Of a stretch of 64,000 nucleotides of DNA, positions 47,241 through 57,499 are shown one piece after another. How positions within the stretch are numbered: the first letter of the stretch is position 1; every line of letters starts with the position of its first letter. The position numbers were made by a program, and so were the translations under genes. Source of the DNA: JBKQVT01 sp963727245 (GTDB lineage Bacteria; Planctomycetota; Planctomycetia; Pirellulales; Thermoguttaceae); assembly GCA_963727245.1 (NCBI GenBank), contig CAVSFO010000006.1:124001-188000 (forward strand). Reading direction: 5' to 3'. Below the pieces are notes generated by a model. It was given only the letters and a program-made list of their open reading frames with translations. It was not told the origin of the DNA and ran no database searches.

Positions 47241-48377
47241 TCATCGCTCTATTTTTACCATCGGCAACGCGTTTTGAAGATCTCTCACGCCCGCGTCGGT
47301 AACCTTGGTGCCGCGGAGGCACAGCCGTTGGAGTTGGGTCAATCCCTTAAGGTGTTCGAGGCCGGCGTCGCCGATCTTGGTATCGCCGAGCGTTAGCCAC
47401 TGCAGGCGGAACAATCCCCCGAGGTGAAGGAGACCGGCATCAGTGATCTTTGTGCGATCGAGGAACAGGGACTCGAGTTGGGTGAATCCTCCGAGGTGTT
47501 CCAATCCGGCGTCGCTGACTTTAGTGTCCATGAGGCCGAGAAGGCGGAGTTGGGGGAGTCGTTGAAGGTGTTTCAACCCGGCGTCGCTTACGCGGCCGTA
47601 ATCGAGCCGCAGCCCTCGGAGTTGGGGGAACGCCACGAGGTGCTGCAAACCGGCGTCGCTGACCTTGTTGCTGGCGCCCAGGTATTGGAGTTGCGACAAT
47701 CCTCTGAGTCGTGTGAACCCAACGTCGTCGATTGCGGTATCGTCGAAGTAGAGTTCTAGGAGATCAGTCAGACCGTTAAGGTGTTGCACCCCGCCGTTGC
47801 TGACCTTGGCGCCTGTGAGCCAAAGGGATCGGATTCGGGGCAATCCCTTGAGGCATTCGAGCCCCGCGTCGTCGACCGTCGAGGTGATGAAACTGACTCC
47901 TGTCACGTCTGTGAACAGGTCGTCTCCCAGCAAATTGCGCAGCCACAGTGGCGCCGGCGGCTGGGCGCATCCTATCGGGTAGCCGCACGGACCATGTTGA
48001 TAATCATACGAGACTGTTCCGCCGACCTTCTTGATCTCAGCCACGGCCTCCCGCTGCCTCTCCGCATGCTCTCTCGCCACCGTCAGCCAACTGCAAGGGA
48101 CGGCGACGACCACCGTCAGCAGGAGCAACGAGAGGATGCCGAATTGGAACCGCCGGCGAAAAACGACTGCGGCGAGGAACCAGAGGCACATCAGCAGGAA
48201 GGCCGCCCCAACCGCCGCTAGGCAAACGAGCACGGTCCAGCCCTTGTGCCGGTTGAAGGCGAACCACTCGTAACGCCCGGACAGGAGCAGAGAGCCCTCC
48301 AGGGCCACCAACAGAACGACCGCTCGATCCGGCGTGAGGCGATACCAGCGGGGGTTACACGTAGGGGCGTCGGACAT
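47241..48377 (-). CDS. Membrane-anchored leucine-rich-repeat protein
   Basis: From the ATG at 48375-48377 the protein has 378 residues; a longer frame to 48539 runs into a palindromic repeat. Three hydrophobic segments (AVVLLVALEGSLLLSG; WTVLVCLAAVGAAFLLMCLWFLAAVVF; ILSLLLLTVVVAVPCSW) precede the repeat part, with RRRFQFGIL before the third. The extracytoplasmic part has eight or so LRRs of about 24 residues with the core (V/I)(S/T)DAGL.HL..L..L..L.L..T. LRR solenoids bind proteins. The HAERQREAVAEIKKVGGTVSYD linker is typical of planctomycete LRR proteins. Single gene; partner unknown. Confidence 0.8.
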   Translation of the reverse strand: MSDAPTCNPRWYRLTPDRAVVLLVALEGSLLLSGRYEWFAFNRHKGWTVLVCLAAVGAAFLLMCLWFLAAVVFRRRFQFGILSLLLLTVVVAVPCSWLTVAREHAERQREAVAEIKKVGGTVSYDYQHGPCGYPIGCAQPPAPLWLRNLLGDDLFTDVTGVSFITSTVDDAGLECLKGLPRIRSLWLTGAKVSNGGVQHLNGLTDLLELYFDDTAIDDVGFTRLRGLSQLQYLGASNKVSDAGLQHLVAFPQLRGLRLDYGRVSDAGLKHLQRLPQLRLLGLMDTKVSDAGLEHLGGFTQLESLFLDRTKITDAGLLHLGGLFRLQWLTLGDTKIGDAGLEHLKGLTQLQRLCLRGTKVTDAGVRDLQNALPMVKIER

Positions 48378-48502
48378 GGTCGCAGCATAGCAGAAGCCGT
48401 CCAAAAGAGGTAGGCCGCACGCGGTGAGCAGTCCCGAAGCAATTTTCACGCGGAGACGCGGAAGAGATCCCTGCGCCACGAAAACCTCCTGTGCCTGCGG
48501 CA

Positions 48503-48525
48503 CCCCGATAGCAGAGCTATCGGGG
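48503..48525. repeat. CCCCGATAGCAGAGCTATCGGGG hairpin
   Basis: A perfect 10-base stem with a 3-base loop, flanked by CACGAAAACCTC and GTGCCTGCGGCA. The whole block recurs in reverse orientation at 59311-59365, showing a dispersed element rather than a gene-specific terminator. Confidence 0.65.
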
Positions 48526-48675
48526 CCACCCAACAGCATAAACGTTTCCTAGTTTCGCCATTTATCCAAGGTCTCCATCGCCGGGTGACAACATGCCACA
48601 AACTCGCCCGGCGCAGGCAGAAATCTACGGAATCGGTACAGTTTACCAGCCCGGCGGCCGATTCTTTTCAACACG

Positions 48676-49479
48676 ATGTGGTGCAGACAATGCGGACAAG
48701 ACGTGCCTGGAAGCCTCGCGGCCAACAGCGGCGAGTTCTGCTGCCCACGCTGTAGCGGGACGCTGGGTTCGCACTCCGCCGACAACCGCACGGCGACGGC
48801 AACCGAGCGGAATTGGCGGCATGACGAGCCGGCCTCGCCGCCACAGGCAGCCGCGTCGGGACCGCCGGGCTACGACGATTGGGAATTGGACGAGGAACTG
48901 CGGCACATCGAGCGGGTGTTGGCGTCCAACCGGCTCCGTGGCGGGCTGGCGGCTGCGGACATCCCCCAGGAGACGGCCCGCACGGACTCGCCGCACGCCG
49001 GTCCACCGGGCTGGCACGTCCACCCGACAGCAAAACCGGCGCGGCAGCCGGCGGAGCCGATGCCCGTCAAGCGGGGCCGGGCGCTGGGACTCCTGATCTG
49101 GACCGCCCTGACGCTGGGCGTGACGGCCTTCGTTGGCGGCGGGGCCTTGCTCGGCTGGGCGACGGTCGTGGGCCGGCGGGACCTCTGGTTCATCGGCGGG
49201 CCGGCGGCCCTGGGCGGTCAGATGGCCATGCTGCTGGGCCTGGTGCTGCAACTCCACCGCCTGGCGCGCGACAGCCGCCGGGCGGCCGGCAAACTCGACA
49301 AGCTCGACGGCGAGATCCGCCAGTTGCGGACAACCACCACCCTGCTGGGCACCACGCACGGCCCGTCCGCCGCGGCCTTCTACGCCCATCTCGCCGACGC
49401 GGCCAGCCCGCAAATCCTCTTGAGCGACCTGAAGGGCCAGTTGGACATCCTGGCGATCAAGCTCGGGCAGCAAGGGTAG
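48676..49479 (+). CDS. Zinc-ribbon and membrane protein
   Basis: A 267-residue protein starting MWCRQCGQDVPG with a second Cys pair FCCPRC (zinc ribbon). An acidic, Pro/Ala-rich linker follows (GYDDWELDEELRHIERVL), then two transmembrane segments (LGLLIWTALTLGVTAFVGGGALLGW; FIGGPAALGGQMAMLLGLVLQL) and a coiled-coil region (RRAAGKLDKLDGEIRQLRTTT). This domain order is a conserved planctomycete architecture of unknown function. The start is chosen at the zinc ribbon. Divergent from the LRR gene. Confidence 0.72.
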   Translation: MWCRQCGQDVPGSLAANSGEFCCPRCSGTLGSHSADNRTATATERNWRHDEPASPPQAAASGPPGYDDWELDEELRHIERVLASNRLRGGLAAADIPQETARTDSPHAGPPGWHVHPTAKPARQPAEPMPVKRGRALGLLIWTALTLGVTAFVGGGALLGWATVVGRRDLWFIGGPAALGGQMAMLLGLVLQLHRLARDSRRAAGKLDKLDGEIRQLRTTTTLLGTTHGPSAAAFYAHLADAASPQILLSDLKGQLDILAIKLGQQG

Positions 49480-49581
49480 GGCGGGGCGCTGTAGCAGGCC
49501 GTGGCACGAGGTCGGAATCTCGTCGGCTTCGCCCTCACCCCCGGCCCCTCTCCCGGAGGGAGAGGGGAGTAGCCAGTGCCG

Positions 49582-50854
49582 TTACTTGCCGAGGAAGGCC
49601 TTGGCCAGTTCGGCGCTGCCGCCCAGCTTGGCGGCCCGCTCCAGCAGGGGCTTCGCCTCGGCCTGCCGATCGTCGAAATTGTAGTGGATGGCCAACAGCA
49701 GCGCGAGGTCGCCGTTGGTCGGCGCATTTTCGGCGGCCTTGGCCATGACATCCAAGTTGGCCTTCTTAGCCGCCGCGTCGCCGCCATAGAGTTCGGCCAG
49801 TCGGAAATCGGAACGTCGGCCAGTCGGGGTTGATTTCCATGCCGGCTTTGATGACCTTGATGGCCTCGTCATAGCGTCCCATCGCGGCCAGCGTGAACCC
49901 CTGGCGGAAGCGGGCGTCGGCGATCGCCGGCCCAAACTGGGCCGCCTTCTTGTAGCGATCAAGGGCGTCGGCGTACTTCTGATGGCCGAAGTACGTGTCG
50001 CCAAAGCCGAGGTAACGCATCGCCAAGTCGTTGGCCTGCTGATTGGCCTGGTGGCCGGGCGCCGGCTTGTCGATCGGGGCAATCTTGTCGGGCGGGTTGC
50101 CGGGGTCGGGCGGGTTGGGGGCCGGGTTGGCCGCAGGGCCCGCGGGGGCGGCGGGGCCGGCGACGAAGCCGGGGGCGGGGCCGGCACGCGCCGGGTTGCC
50201 CACCGGGTTGGCGACGACCGCCCCTTGGGCAGGCCGCTGAATCAGGTTGCCAACGTTAGCAGGCGCGGCGCCGAGGCCGGCCGGCTGGCCGCTGAACCAG
50301 CCGGCGACGCCCATCAACTGCAAAATCGGGCCCGGACCATACAGGTCCCCGGCCGAGAGGAAGATCGGCGCATACGCCCCATAGGTCGCGTAGGGCGAGT
50401 AGCCGTACCCATATCCATACCCGTACCAGTACGCCCACGGATTGTAGTAGTATGGGTAGCCGCCCCAGGGATTTTGGCCCGTGCCGCTGCCGGTGCCCGA
50501 ACCCGAACCCCCGGAAATCGGCGGGTGGGGATGCGGGAATCGCAGTAACTTCAAGTCGCTCGTGGACGATGACCCGGAAGAATGCAGGGGCACGCGACTC
50601 GTGCCTGTCCGAGACCACCCGCCGGACCCGGGCTCGCCGGACCGCCAGGGTGGCATAGCCCTGGGCGGGGGGGGTATCGGCCGCGTCGGGCCGCTCACCG
50701 GCGGCGCCCGGTACACGGGCGGGGGCGAATAATAGGGTCCGGACGGGCCGGGTTGGTTGTTTTGGTTTTGTTTGCTCGTCTGGGCTGAAATCTCGCTGCC
50801 CGCCCAGGCGACCGCGAGCGTCACCACCGCCAAAGTGAACAAGAAACGTCGCAT
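49582..50854 (-). CDS. Secreted proline/glycine-rich protein with C-terminal TPRs, one frameshift
   Basis: The ATG at 50852-50854 is preceded by AAGGAGGCGG. A signal peptide (FLFTLAVVTLAVAWAGSEISA) leads to a long low-complexity region rich in Pro, Gly and Tyr (YYYNPWAYWYGYGYGYGYS) and then Ala/Pro repeats. The C-terminal about 130 residues are TPRs (MRYLGFGDTYFGHQKYADALDRYKKAAQ, ADARFRQGFTLAAMGRYDEAIKVIKAG). Near 49815 the frame breaks; the last TPR (FRLAELYGGDAAAKKANLDVMAKAAE) continues in the next frame to 49582. Such proteins are common envelope components in planctomycetes; function unknown. Confidence 0.7.
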
Positions 50855-51065
50855 AAACCGCCTCCTTCAACCTCTGGCCGAAGCCTTGCCTTCAGCATTA
50901 TCCGCCCTCCCCGCGACATTTGCAAGCACGTTTTCTTGCACGCCGCGGGGTGCCCTGAAATATTAAACCCCGCAGGGAAGGCGAAGGCTTGGCCGCGGGT
51001 GCGAAAATGCAATGCGAAAGCACATTGCGAAACCGCAAGCGGCTGCCCCCTCTGGCCCCCGGTCC

Positions 51066-52683
51066 CTACCCCAGGAGCCGCGTCCGCACCTCCGAGAGGC
51101 AGTCCTCCTTCTTGACCCGCCATTGCCGCAGCGTGTCGCGGTCGCGGACCGTCACCGTGCCATCGGCCAAGGTCTGGCCGTCGACGGTGATGCAGAAGGG
51201 GGTGCCGATCTCGTCCTGGCGGCGATAGCGGCGGCCGACCGCCCCCTTCTCGTCGTAGAAGACGTTCAGGTGCGGCTTCAGGGCGCGGTAGATTTCCTTG
51301 GCCACTTCGGGCATGCCGTCCTTGCGGACCAGCGGGAAGACGGCGGCCTTCACCGGCGCCAGGCGGGGATGGAACTTCAAGAACACGCGCTTCGCGGGCT
51401 TGCCGTTCTCGTCGGGCGCTTCGTCCTCGTTGTAGGCCTCGCAGAGGAAGGCCAAGGTGGCGCGATCGGCCCCGGCTGAAGGCTCGATCACGTGCGGCGT
51501 GTAGCGCTCCTTCGTCAGGTCGTCGAAGTACGTCAGGTCCTTGCCGCTGCCGCGATGGCGGGGCTTGCCCTCGGCGTCCAGCTCGACGACCAGTTCCGCC
51601 CCCTGGCGGACGAGCTTGCCCTCCATGTGGCTGCGCAGGTCGAAATCGCCGCGGTGGGCCACGCCTTCCAGTTCGCCGAACTCGCCCGGCGGCAGGAAGG
51701 GGAAGGCATATTCGATGTCGGCCGTGCCGCAGGAGTAGTGGCTCAGTTCTTCGCGCCGTGTGGTCGCGCAACCGCAGCCGCTGGCCCGACAGCCCCAGGC
51801 TCAGATACCACTGGTAACGGCGGTCGCGCCAATACTGATACCAGGCCGGCGAGGTGCCGGGGTGGCAGAAGAATTCGATCTCCATCTGCTCGAACTCGCG
51901 GGAGCGGAAGGTGAAGTTCCGCGGCGTGATCTCGTTGCGGAAGCTCTTGCCCACCTGGGCGATGCCGAAGGGGATGCGCACCCGGGTGCTGTCCAGGACA
52001 TTTTTGAAGTTGACGAAGATGCCCTGGGCGGTTTCCGGCCGCAGGAAGGCGGCATCGTCTTCGCCCCCCAGGGCGCCGACGATGGTCTTGAACATGAGGT
52101 TGAATTCCCGCGGCTCGGTCAGGGTGCCCAGCGTTTTGGCGTCGGGGCCCAGCACCGCGGCGAACTCGGCCGTGGGGACGGCAGTCAGCGGGACCAGGTC
52201 GCCTTGCCAGTGGAGTTCGTCGGCGTTCTTGGCGCGGAGGTTGAAAAACTTGAGGGCCTTTTGCTGGGCGTCTTCCGTCCCCGCCGGCCCGCCCGCCTCG
52301 GTGGCCACGAACGCCCGCCGCCCCTTGGCCTCGACCCAGCGGCCTTGCACCTGGTCGAAGCGGTAGCGGCGTTTCGACTCGCGGCAATCGACCATGTAGT
52401 CGTGGAAGAGGTCGTAATGGCCCGAGCACTTCCACACCTGCGGGTGCATGATGATGGCGCAGTCGATGCCGGTCATTTCAAAGGCCGAGGGGGCCCCGGC
52501 CGGGGCCTGCGACTCGTCATGGGCGGTGACCATGTCGCGCCACCAGGCCTCGCGGACGTTTCGCTTCAGCTCGACCCCCAGCGGGCCATAGTCCCAAAAG
52601 CCTTGCAGCCCGCCGTAAATCTCGCTCGATTGAAAGAGAAATCCCCGCCGCCGGCACAAGGCGACCAGTTGTTCCATTTCCAT
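51066..52683 (-). CDS. glyQS: Glycyl-tRNA synthetase (dimeric alpha2 type), one frameshift
   Basis: About 539 residues after repair. Class II motifs are clear: SSEIYGGLQGFWDYGPLGVELK and FEMTGIDCAIIMHPQVWKCSGHYD in the N-terminal catalytic core, RPETAQGIFVNFKN and FRNEITPRNFTFRSREFEQMEIEFF (motif 2). The frame breaks near 51765 (RDHTA then EELSHYSCGTADIEY). The rest contains the C-terminal anticodon-binding domain (APVKAAVFPLVRKDG, FCITVDGQTLADGTVTVRDRDT). This is the eukaryote/archaea-like single-chain enzyme rather than the alpha2-beta2 GlyQ/GlyS form. Being essential, its frameshift is probably a sequencing error. No T-box leader is evident. Confidence 0.9.
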
Positions 52684-52732
52684 GGTGAAAGCACGCTCCC
52701 CGAGGAAAACGGTCGATCGTCAGCGGTGAGCG

Positions 52733-52816
52733 GTAGGGTGGGTCGAGCGCAGCGAGCCCCACCACCTACGGTCCGGCCGTTTCCTGGTGGGGCTCGCTGC
52801 GCTCGACCCACCCTAC
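52733..52816. repeat. GTAGGGTGGGTCGAGCGC inverted-repeat element
   Basis: Left arm GTAGGGTGGGTCGAGCGCAGCGAGCCCCACCA and its exact reverse complement at the right end flank about 20 unique bases. Another complete copy is at 61600-61680 and a half copy at 40350. Downstream bases (CGCAACAGAA) are also shared with the 61600 copy, so the element extends beyond the inner arms. Confidence 0.75.
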
Positions 52817-52985
52817 ACGTGCATCCGCAACAGAAGCCAACCAGTGTAGACCGGGGGCCGGCGCCGGGCAAGCCCGGCCGCTTGACCGCCCCTTGTGGGG
52901 CCGAAGCGACCTGCGGTAGAATGAAAATCGAGAGCCGGGGGCGTGCGCCCTCGGATGGGGCGAGAGAGAGTGCCTGAGACGCGAC

Positions 52986-53288
52986 ATGAACGCCCAGGAA
53001 AGCGACAGACCGACGGCCCGCGACCCCATCGGGCTGCGGAGCCTGCTGTTGTTCATGTTCGTCACCGCCGCGATCCTGTCGCTGGTCAAGCTGCTGACGC
53101 CGGCAGCCCACTGGAGTTGGCGGCTGGGCGTGGCCGGCTACTTCACCGCCCTGGCGGCCTATGCCGTGCTGCGGGTGCCCTATGTCCTGAAACGGGTGCG
53201 ACGGACCATCCGGCAACGACAGCAAGTCCTGGAAGAGCGCCAGCAACTCGCCGCGATGGCCAGCCGCCGCCGCCATGAGACCCCCTAG
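52986..53288 (+). CDS. Small membrane protein with C-terminal coiled coil
   Basis: A 100-residue protein with two hydrophobic segments (LRSLLLFMFVTAAILSLVKLL; VAGYFTALAAYAVLRVPYVL) followed by a basic, helical tail (RVRRTIRQRQQVLEERQQL). The stop is 19 bases before xseB, so it probably heads the xseB-ispA-dxs-nadK transcription unit. No family recognised. Confidence 0.65.
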   Translation: MNAQESDRPTARDPIGLRSLLLFMFVTAAILSLVKLLTPAAHWSWRLGVAGYFTALAAYAVLRVPYVLKRVRRTIRQRQQVLEERQQLAAMASRRRHETP

Positions 53289-53307
53289 CAGCCAAGGTCG
53301 ATCCCCG

Positions 53308-53583
53308 ATGGCCAAGAATCAGGACCCGCCAGAAAAACCGGCCGAAACGCCCAACTTCGAACAGTCGCTCGAGCGGCTCGAAGAAATCGTCCACCAGTTG
53401 GAAGACGGCCAACTGGGCCTGAGCGAGGCGCTGGGCCGCTACGAAGAAGGGGTCAAGCTCCTGCGGCAGGCGTATGAGCTGCTGGAAGGGGCCCAACGCA
53501 AGATCGAACTTCTCAGCGGCGTCGATGCCAAGGGCAATCCGATCACGCGACCCCTGGAAGACGTGCCCACCTTTGGCGGGTAA
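53308..53583 (+). CDS. xseB: Exodeoxyribonuclease VII small subunit
   Basis: A 91-residue protein starting at the ATG 53308 (MAKNQDPPEKPAETP), longer by a polar N-terminus than typical XseB. The family signature is FEQSLERLEEIVHQLEDGQLGLSEALGRYEEGVKLLRQ, the helical hairpin that binds XseA. XseA-XseB degrades single-stranded DNA. xseA is not in this window. xseB upstream of ispA and dxs is a widespread conserved gene order and supports all three calls. Confidence 0.92.
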   Translation: MAKNQDPPEKPAETPNFEQSLERLEEIVHQLEDGQLGLSEALGRYEEGVKLLRQAYELLEGAQRKIELLSGVDAKGNPITRPLEDVPTFGG

Positions 53584-53619
53584 GGAAGGAACCGCGTAGA
53601 CGCGCCGGCCGCGCTGCCT

Positions 53620-53625
53620 TACAAT
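53620..53625 (+). promoter_or_regulatory. TACAAT -10-like element just before ispA
   Basis: CTTACAATAGACCCGATGG: the hexamer ends only 7 bases before the ispA ATG, so transcription from it would start at or next to the start codon. That would give a leaderless mRNA. No -35 consensus or ribosome-binding site is evident. Confidence 0.35.
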
Positions 53626-53632
53626 AGACCCG

Positions 53633-54620
53633 ATGGCAAACATCCTGGTTTCGCCGTGGGCCGAATACGCCGAGCGGCTGGCTCCCCCGATCGATGCGGC
53701 CCTGAGCGACTATACCGACTTGTCCCAAGGTTGCCCCTCCCGGCTCCGGGAGGCCATGCGTTACAGCCTGCTGGCGCCGGGGAAGCGGCTGCGGCCGATG
53801 CTCGCCTTGCTGGCGGCAGACGCCTGCGGGGGGGATATCCAAGCGGCGCTGCCGGCTGCCTGCGCCGTGGAAATGGTGCACGCCTATTCGCTGATCCACG
53901 ACGATCTGCCGGCCATGGACGACGACGATCTGCGTCGCGGCCGGCCCACCTGCCACAAGGTCTTCGGCGAGGCGCTGGCCATCCTGGCCGGCGACGCCTT
54001 GCTGGCGTTGGCCTTTGAAGTGCTCGCCAGCGGAATCCGGCCGGCGGCGGTGGCGGCTGCCTGTTGCGCTTCGCTGGCGGTGGCCGCCGGGCCCTGCCAA
54101 TTGGTCGGCGGCCAAGCCGACGATATCGAAGGGGAAAGGGGACAGTCCCCATTTGCCGGAACGGCCCGAAGGGTGCTTGGCACAAATGGGGACTGTCCCC
54201 TTTTTCCGCGGCAGGGCGGCCACGGGCCAGGGCGACGATGGCCTGCCCGCCCTCGAGTCGATCCACGGCCGCAAGACGGGGGCGTTGATCCGCGTTTCGC
54301 TGCGGCTGGGGGCCTTGGCCGTGGGGGCCCTTCCAGAACAAGTGGCGGCCCTGGACGAGTACGGACGCCGGCTCGGCCTGGCCTTCCAGATCACCGACGA
54401 CCTGCTGGATGTCCGCAGCGACGAGGCGACCGCCGGGAAACGGGTGGGCAAGGACGCGGCCAAGGGCAAACTCACCTTTCCCGGCCTGTTGGGCGTCGAG
54501 CCCAGCGCGGCGCGTGCCGAGCGGCTGGTCGCCGAGGCCGTCGGCTGGCTGGCCTCCCTGGGCCCGGCCGCCGCCGGACTGGAACTGTTGGCTCGTCACG
54601 TCCTCGAGAGGAGTCGCTGA
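53633..54620 (+). CDS. ispA: Polyprenyl (farnesyl/geranylgeranyl) diphosphate synthase, interrupted by a palindromic element
   Basis: The N-terminal frame gives GKRLRPMLALLAADACGG, the first aspartate-rich motif LIHDDLPAMDDDDLRRGRPTCHK, and GGQADDIEGE. There a roughly 70-base hairpin element (54135-54204) interrupts the gene. In the next frame homology resumes with GLPALESIHGRKTGALI and the second aspartate-rich motif FQITDDLLD, GKDAAKGKLTFPGLLG and the C-terminus. The enzyme condenses isopentenyl diphosphate with allylic diphosphates. The stop shares one base with the dxs start (TGATG). The insertion length (1 mod 3) accounts for the frame change. Confidence 0.8.
54135..54204. repeat. GGGGACAGTCCCC hairpin element inside ispA
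   Basis: Arms AAAGGGGACAGTCCCCATTTG and its reverse complement (CAAATGGGGACTGTCCCCTTT) are separated by about 25 bases (CCGGAACGGCCCGAAGGG...). Related palindromes lie at 5691, 27174 and 61447. It lies where the family has a variable surface loop between the two aspartate-rich motifs. Confidence 0.75.
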
Positions 54621-56552
54621 TGGACAAGCTGCTTGCCACCGTCCGCTCGCCGCAAGACCTTCGCGGGCTGTCGCCGCGGCAACTGCAGCAATTGGCCGCG
54701 GAAATGCGCGAGGCCATCTGCCGCCTGGCCACCAAGCGCACCGCCCATTTCGCCTCGAACCTGGGCGTCGTCGAGCTGACGCTGGCCCTGCACACCTCGT
54801 TCGACTTCAGCCGCGACCGCCTCATCTGGGACACCGGCCACCAGGTCTACGCCCACAAGCTGATCACCGGCCGCTTCGAGCAGTTCGACACGATCCGGGC
54901 CAAGGGCGGCTTGATGGGCTATCCCAACCCGGCGGAAAGCGGCTACGACCTGTTCATGACCGGACATGCCGGCTGCAGCGTCGCCACGGCGCTGGGCATG
55001 AAGTGCGGCGACGAGCTGGCCCAGCCCGGCCAGCCCCGCAGCGTCGTGGCCGTCATCGGCGACGGCGCCTTCTCCTCCGGCATCGTCCTGGAGGCCATGA
55101 ACCATGCCGGCGGGCTCAAGAAGAACCTCGTCGTGGTGCTCAACGACAACAAGATGTCGATCTGCCCCCGCGTGGGCGGCCTGGCCGAATCGCTCGACCG
55201 CCTGCGCATGAACACCCTTTACACGGGCCTGAAGAGCGAGGTGCAGAAGCTGCTGGGCCACTTGCCGGTGTTGGGCGATCCGGTGGAGCGATTCCTCAAC
55301 CAGGTCAAGGGCGCCATCAAGGCCGGCCTGGTCGGCGGCATGTTCTTCGAAGAATTGGGTTTCCGCTACGTCGGCCCGGTCGACGGCCATAACATCCGCC
55401 AACTGCAAAAGTATCTGGCCATGGTCCGCCAGGTCCAGGGACCGGTGCTGCTGCACGTGGTCACGGAAAAGGGGCACGGTTTTCAGCCCGCCGCCGAGGA
55501 CCCCACCAGCTTCCACACCCCGGAGCCGTTCGCGCGGCGAAACGGCTCGGCGGTGTCGCTGAAGAAGAAACACGCGCCTTCCTACACGCTGGTGGCGCGG
55601 GAGACGGTCTTGCAGCAGATGCGCGCCGACGCCCGCGTGGTCGTCATCACCGCGGCCATGTGCCAGGGCACCATGTTGGAGCCGATCCGCGAGGAATTTC
55701 CCGGCCGCTTCTTCGACGTCGGCATCTGCGAGTCGCACGCCGTGGCCTTCGCCGCCGGCCTGGCCAAGGCAGGGCTGCGGCCGCTGGTCGACATCTACAG
55801 CACCTTCATGCAGCGGGCCTACGACCAGATCTTCCAGGAAGTCGCCCTGCAAAACCTGCCCGTCACGCTGCTGCTGGATCGCGCCGGCCTGGTCGGCCCC
55901 GACGGCCCCACCCATCACGGCGTCTTCGACCTGACCTACTTGCGGCCGCTGCCCAACCTGGTCGTCATGGCGCCGGGCGATCAACAGGACCTGGCCCGCA
56001 TGATCGAGTGGTCGATCCAGTCCGGCGCCCCGGCGGCCATCCGCTATCCGAAGACCGCCGCCGAGACGGTGCCGCGATCCTTGGCGGCCCTCGAACCCGG
56101 CACGGCCGAAGTCCTCCGCTGGGGCGCCGACGTGCATGCTCGTCGCCTGCGGCACCGTGCTGCGGTCCTGCGTCGAGGCGGCCGACCGCCTGGCCAAAGA
56201 CGGCCTGCAAGCCGGCGTCATCAACGCCCGCTTCGTCAAACCGCTGGACCACCAGACCATGCTCCGCGCCGTGCGGGAATGCCCGCTGGTCGTCACGGTC
56301 GAGGAGGGGGCCCTGATGGGCGGGTTCGGCAGCGCCGTGCTGGAAGCGGCCGCCGACGCCGGCCTGGAGGCCGGCCGCATCCATCGCCTGGGCATCCCCG
56401 ATCAATTCATCGAACATGGCGACCGCTCGGAACTGCTGGCCGGCCTGGGACTCGATGCCCGGGGCATTGCGCGGGCCTGCCGGGAACTGGTCCTGGCCGC
56501 GGAGCCGCGCCGCCTGGCCGTCCAACCCGCCGCCAAGTGCACGCCCGGATAG
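54620..56552 (+). CDS. dxs: 1-deoxy-D-xylulose-5-phosphate synthase, one frameshift
   Basis: About 643 residues. The N-terminus has FASNLGVVELTLALHTSFDF and DTGHQVYAHKLITGR; the thiamine diphosphate motif is VIGDGAFSSGIVLEAMNHAG ... VVLNDNKMSI. FDVGICESHAVAFAAGLA carries the catalytic Glu, and GPTHHGVFDLTYLRPLPN follows. The frame breaks near 56133 (WGAD then MLVACGTVLRSCVEAADRL) and the transketolase C-terminal domain continues to the TAG at 56550-56552. It makes DXP from pyruvate and glyceraldehyde 3-phosphate, the first MEP-pathway step. It overlaps ispA by one base. Confidence 0.93.
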
Positions 56553-56558
56553 CCCACC

Positions 56559-57457
56559 ATGAACCCGGCCCCCACGCCATCGACCAGCAAGGCCGCGGAA
56601 CGTCCCCTGCGGGTCGTCCTCCTCAGCGCGGTCCAACGGCCCCACATCCTGGCCGAGGCCCGCCGCCTGCAAGGCCAGATCGAGCAACTATGCCCAGGTC
56701 GTTTTGACTGACTTCGGCACCGCCGAAGACCTCTCGCGGATCGACGCCGACGCGGCCGTCGTCCTGGGCGGCGATGGCTCGATCCTCAGGGCGGTCCACC
56801 AGATGGGCGATCGGCAGTTGCCCGTCATTGCCGTGAATTTGGGAAAACTGGGGTTTCTGGCGGATGTGACCCCCGCCGAATTGCCCGAGGTGCTGCGCGA
56901 TTTCTCCGCCGGCAAGCTCACTATCATCGAGCACCTGATGTTCGAGTGCCGGGTGACGCGCGACGGCGAGGTGTGCGCCGAAAGGTCGGCCTGAACGAGA
57001 CCGCCATCCACAGCGGGCCGCCGTTTTCCTTGATGGACGTCGATCTTTACGTTGACTCGGAACTGGTAACTACCTATAGTTGCGACGGTTTGATCGTCAG
57101 CACGCCGGTGGGCTCCACGGCCCACAGTCTGTCGGCGGGCGGACCGATCTTGCGGAAGGACCTCCAGGCCTTCGTGATCATGCCTATCAGCCCCCACACG
57201 CTCACGAACCGACCGGTGGTGGATGCCGCCGACTGCGTCTATGAAATGGTCGTGGCACGGCCCCGGCCGGAAACGTCCGTGGTGGTGGATGGGCAAGTCC
57301 TCTGCCGGTTGCAGGCCGGGGACCGGGTGGCGGTGGAGCGGCCGACTGTCGCTTCCGGCTGGTCACGGCCCCGGGGCACAGCTACTATCGGACGCTGCGG
57401 GAGAAACTCGGCTGGAGCGGACAACTGGGCGCACGGAAGGGCGGACCTCCGGGGTAG
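56559..57457 (+). CDS. nadK: NAD kinase, three frameshifts
   Basis: Start MNPAPTPSTSKAAERPLRVVLLSAVQRPHI at 56559. After a break near 56695 the second frame has VVLGGDGSILRAV (the GGDG nucleotide motif) and NLGKLGFLADV. After a break near 56987 the third frame has GLNETAIHSG, YSCDGLIVSTPVGSTAHSLSAGGPIL and VVDGQV. A last break near 57350 leads to VTAPGHSYYRTLREKLGWSGQL and the TAG at 57455. The repaired length of about 298 residues is normal. It phosphorylates NAD to NADP. The 6-base gap after dxs indicates the same operon. Confidence 0.88.
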
Positions 57458-57499
57458 GCCCGTCGATTGAGAATTCCAACCACGGAAGGGGAATTGACC

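Noticed and set aside
52517..52765. Short minus-strand frames starting MVGLAALDPPYR (also at 61375-61632)
   Set aside because: These are translations of the GTAGGGTGGGTCG inverted repeat, not genes.
53633..56707. Single 1024-codon frame read as an IspA-Dxs fusion
   Set aside because: The central part is out of frame nonsense; IspA continues in another frame to its own stop at 54620 and Dxs has its own start.
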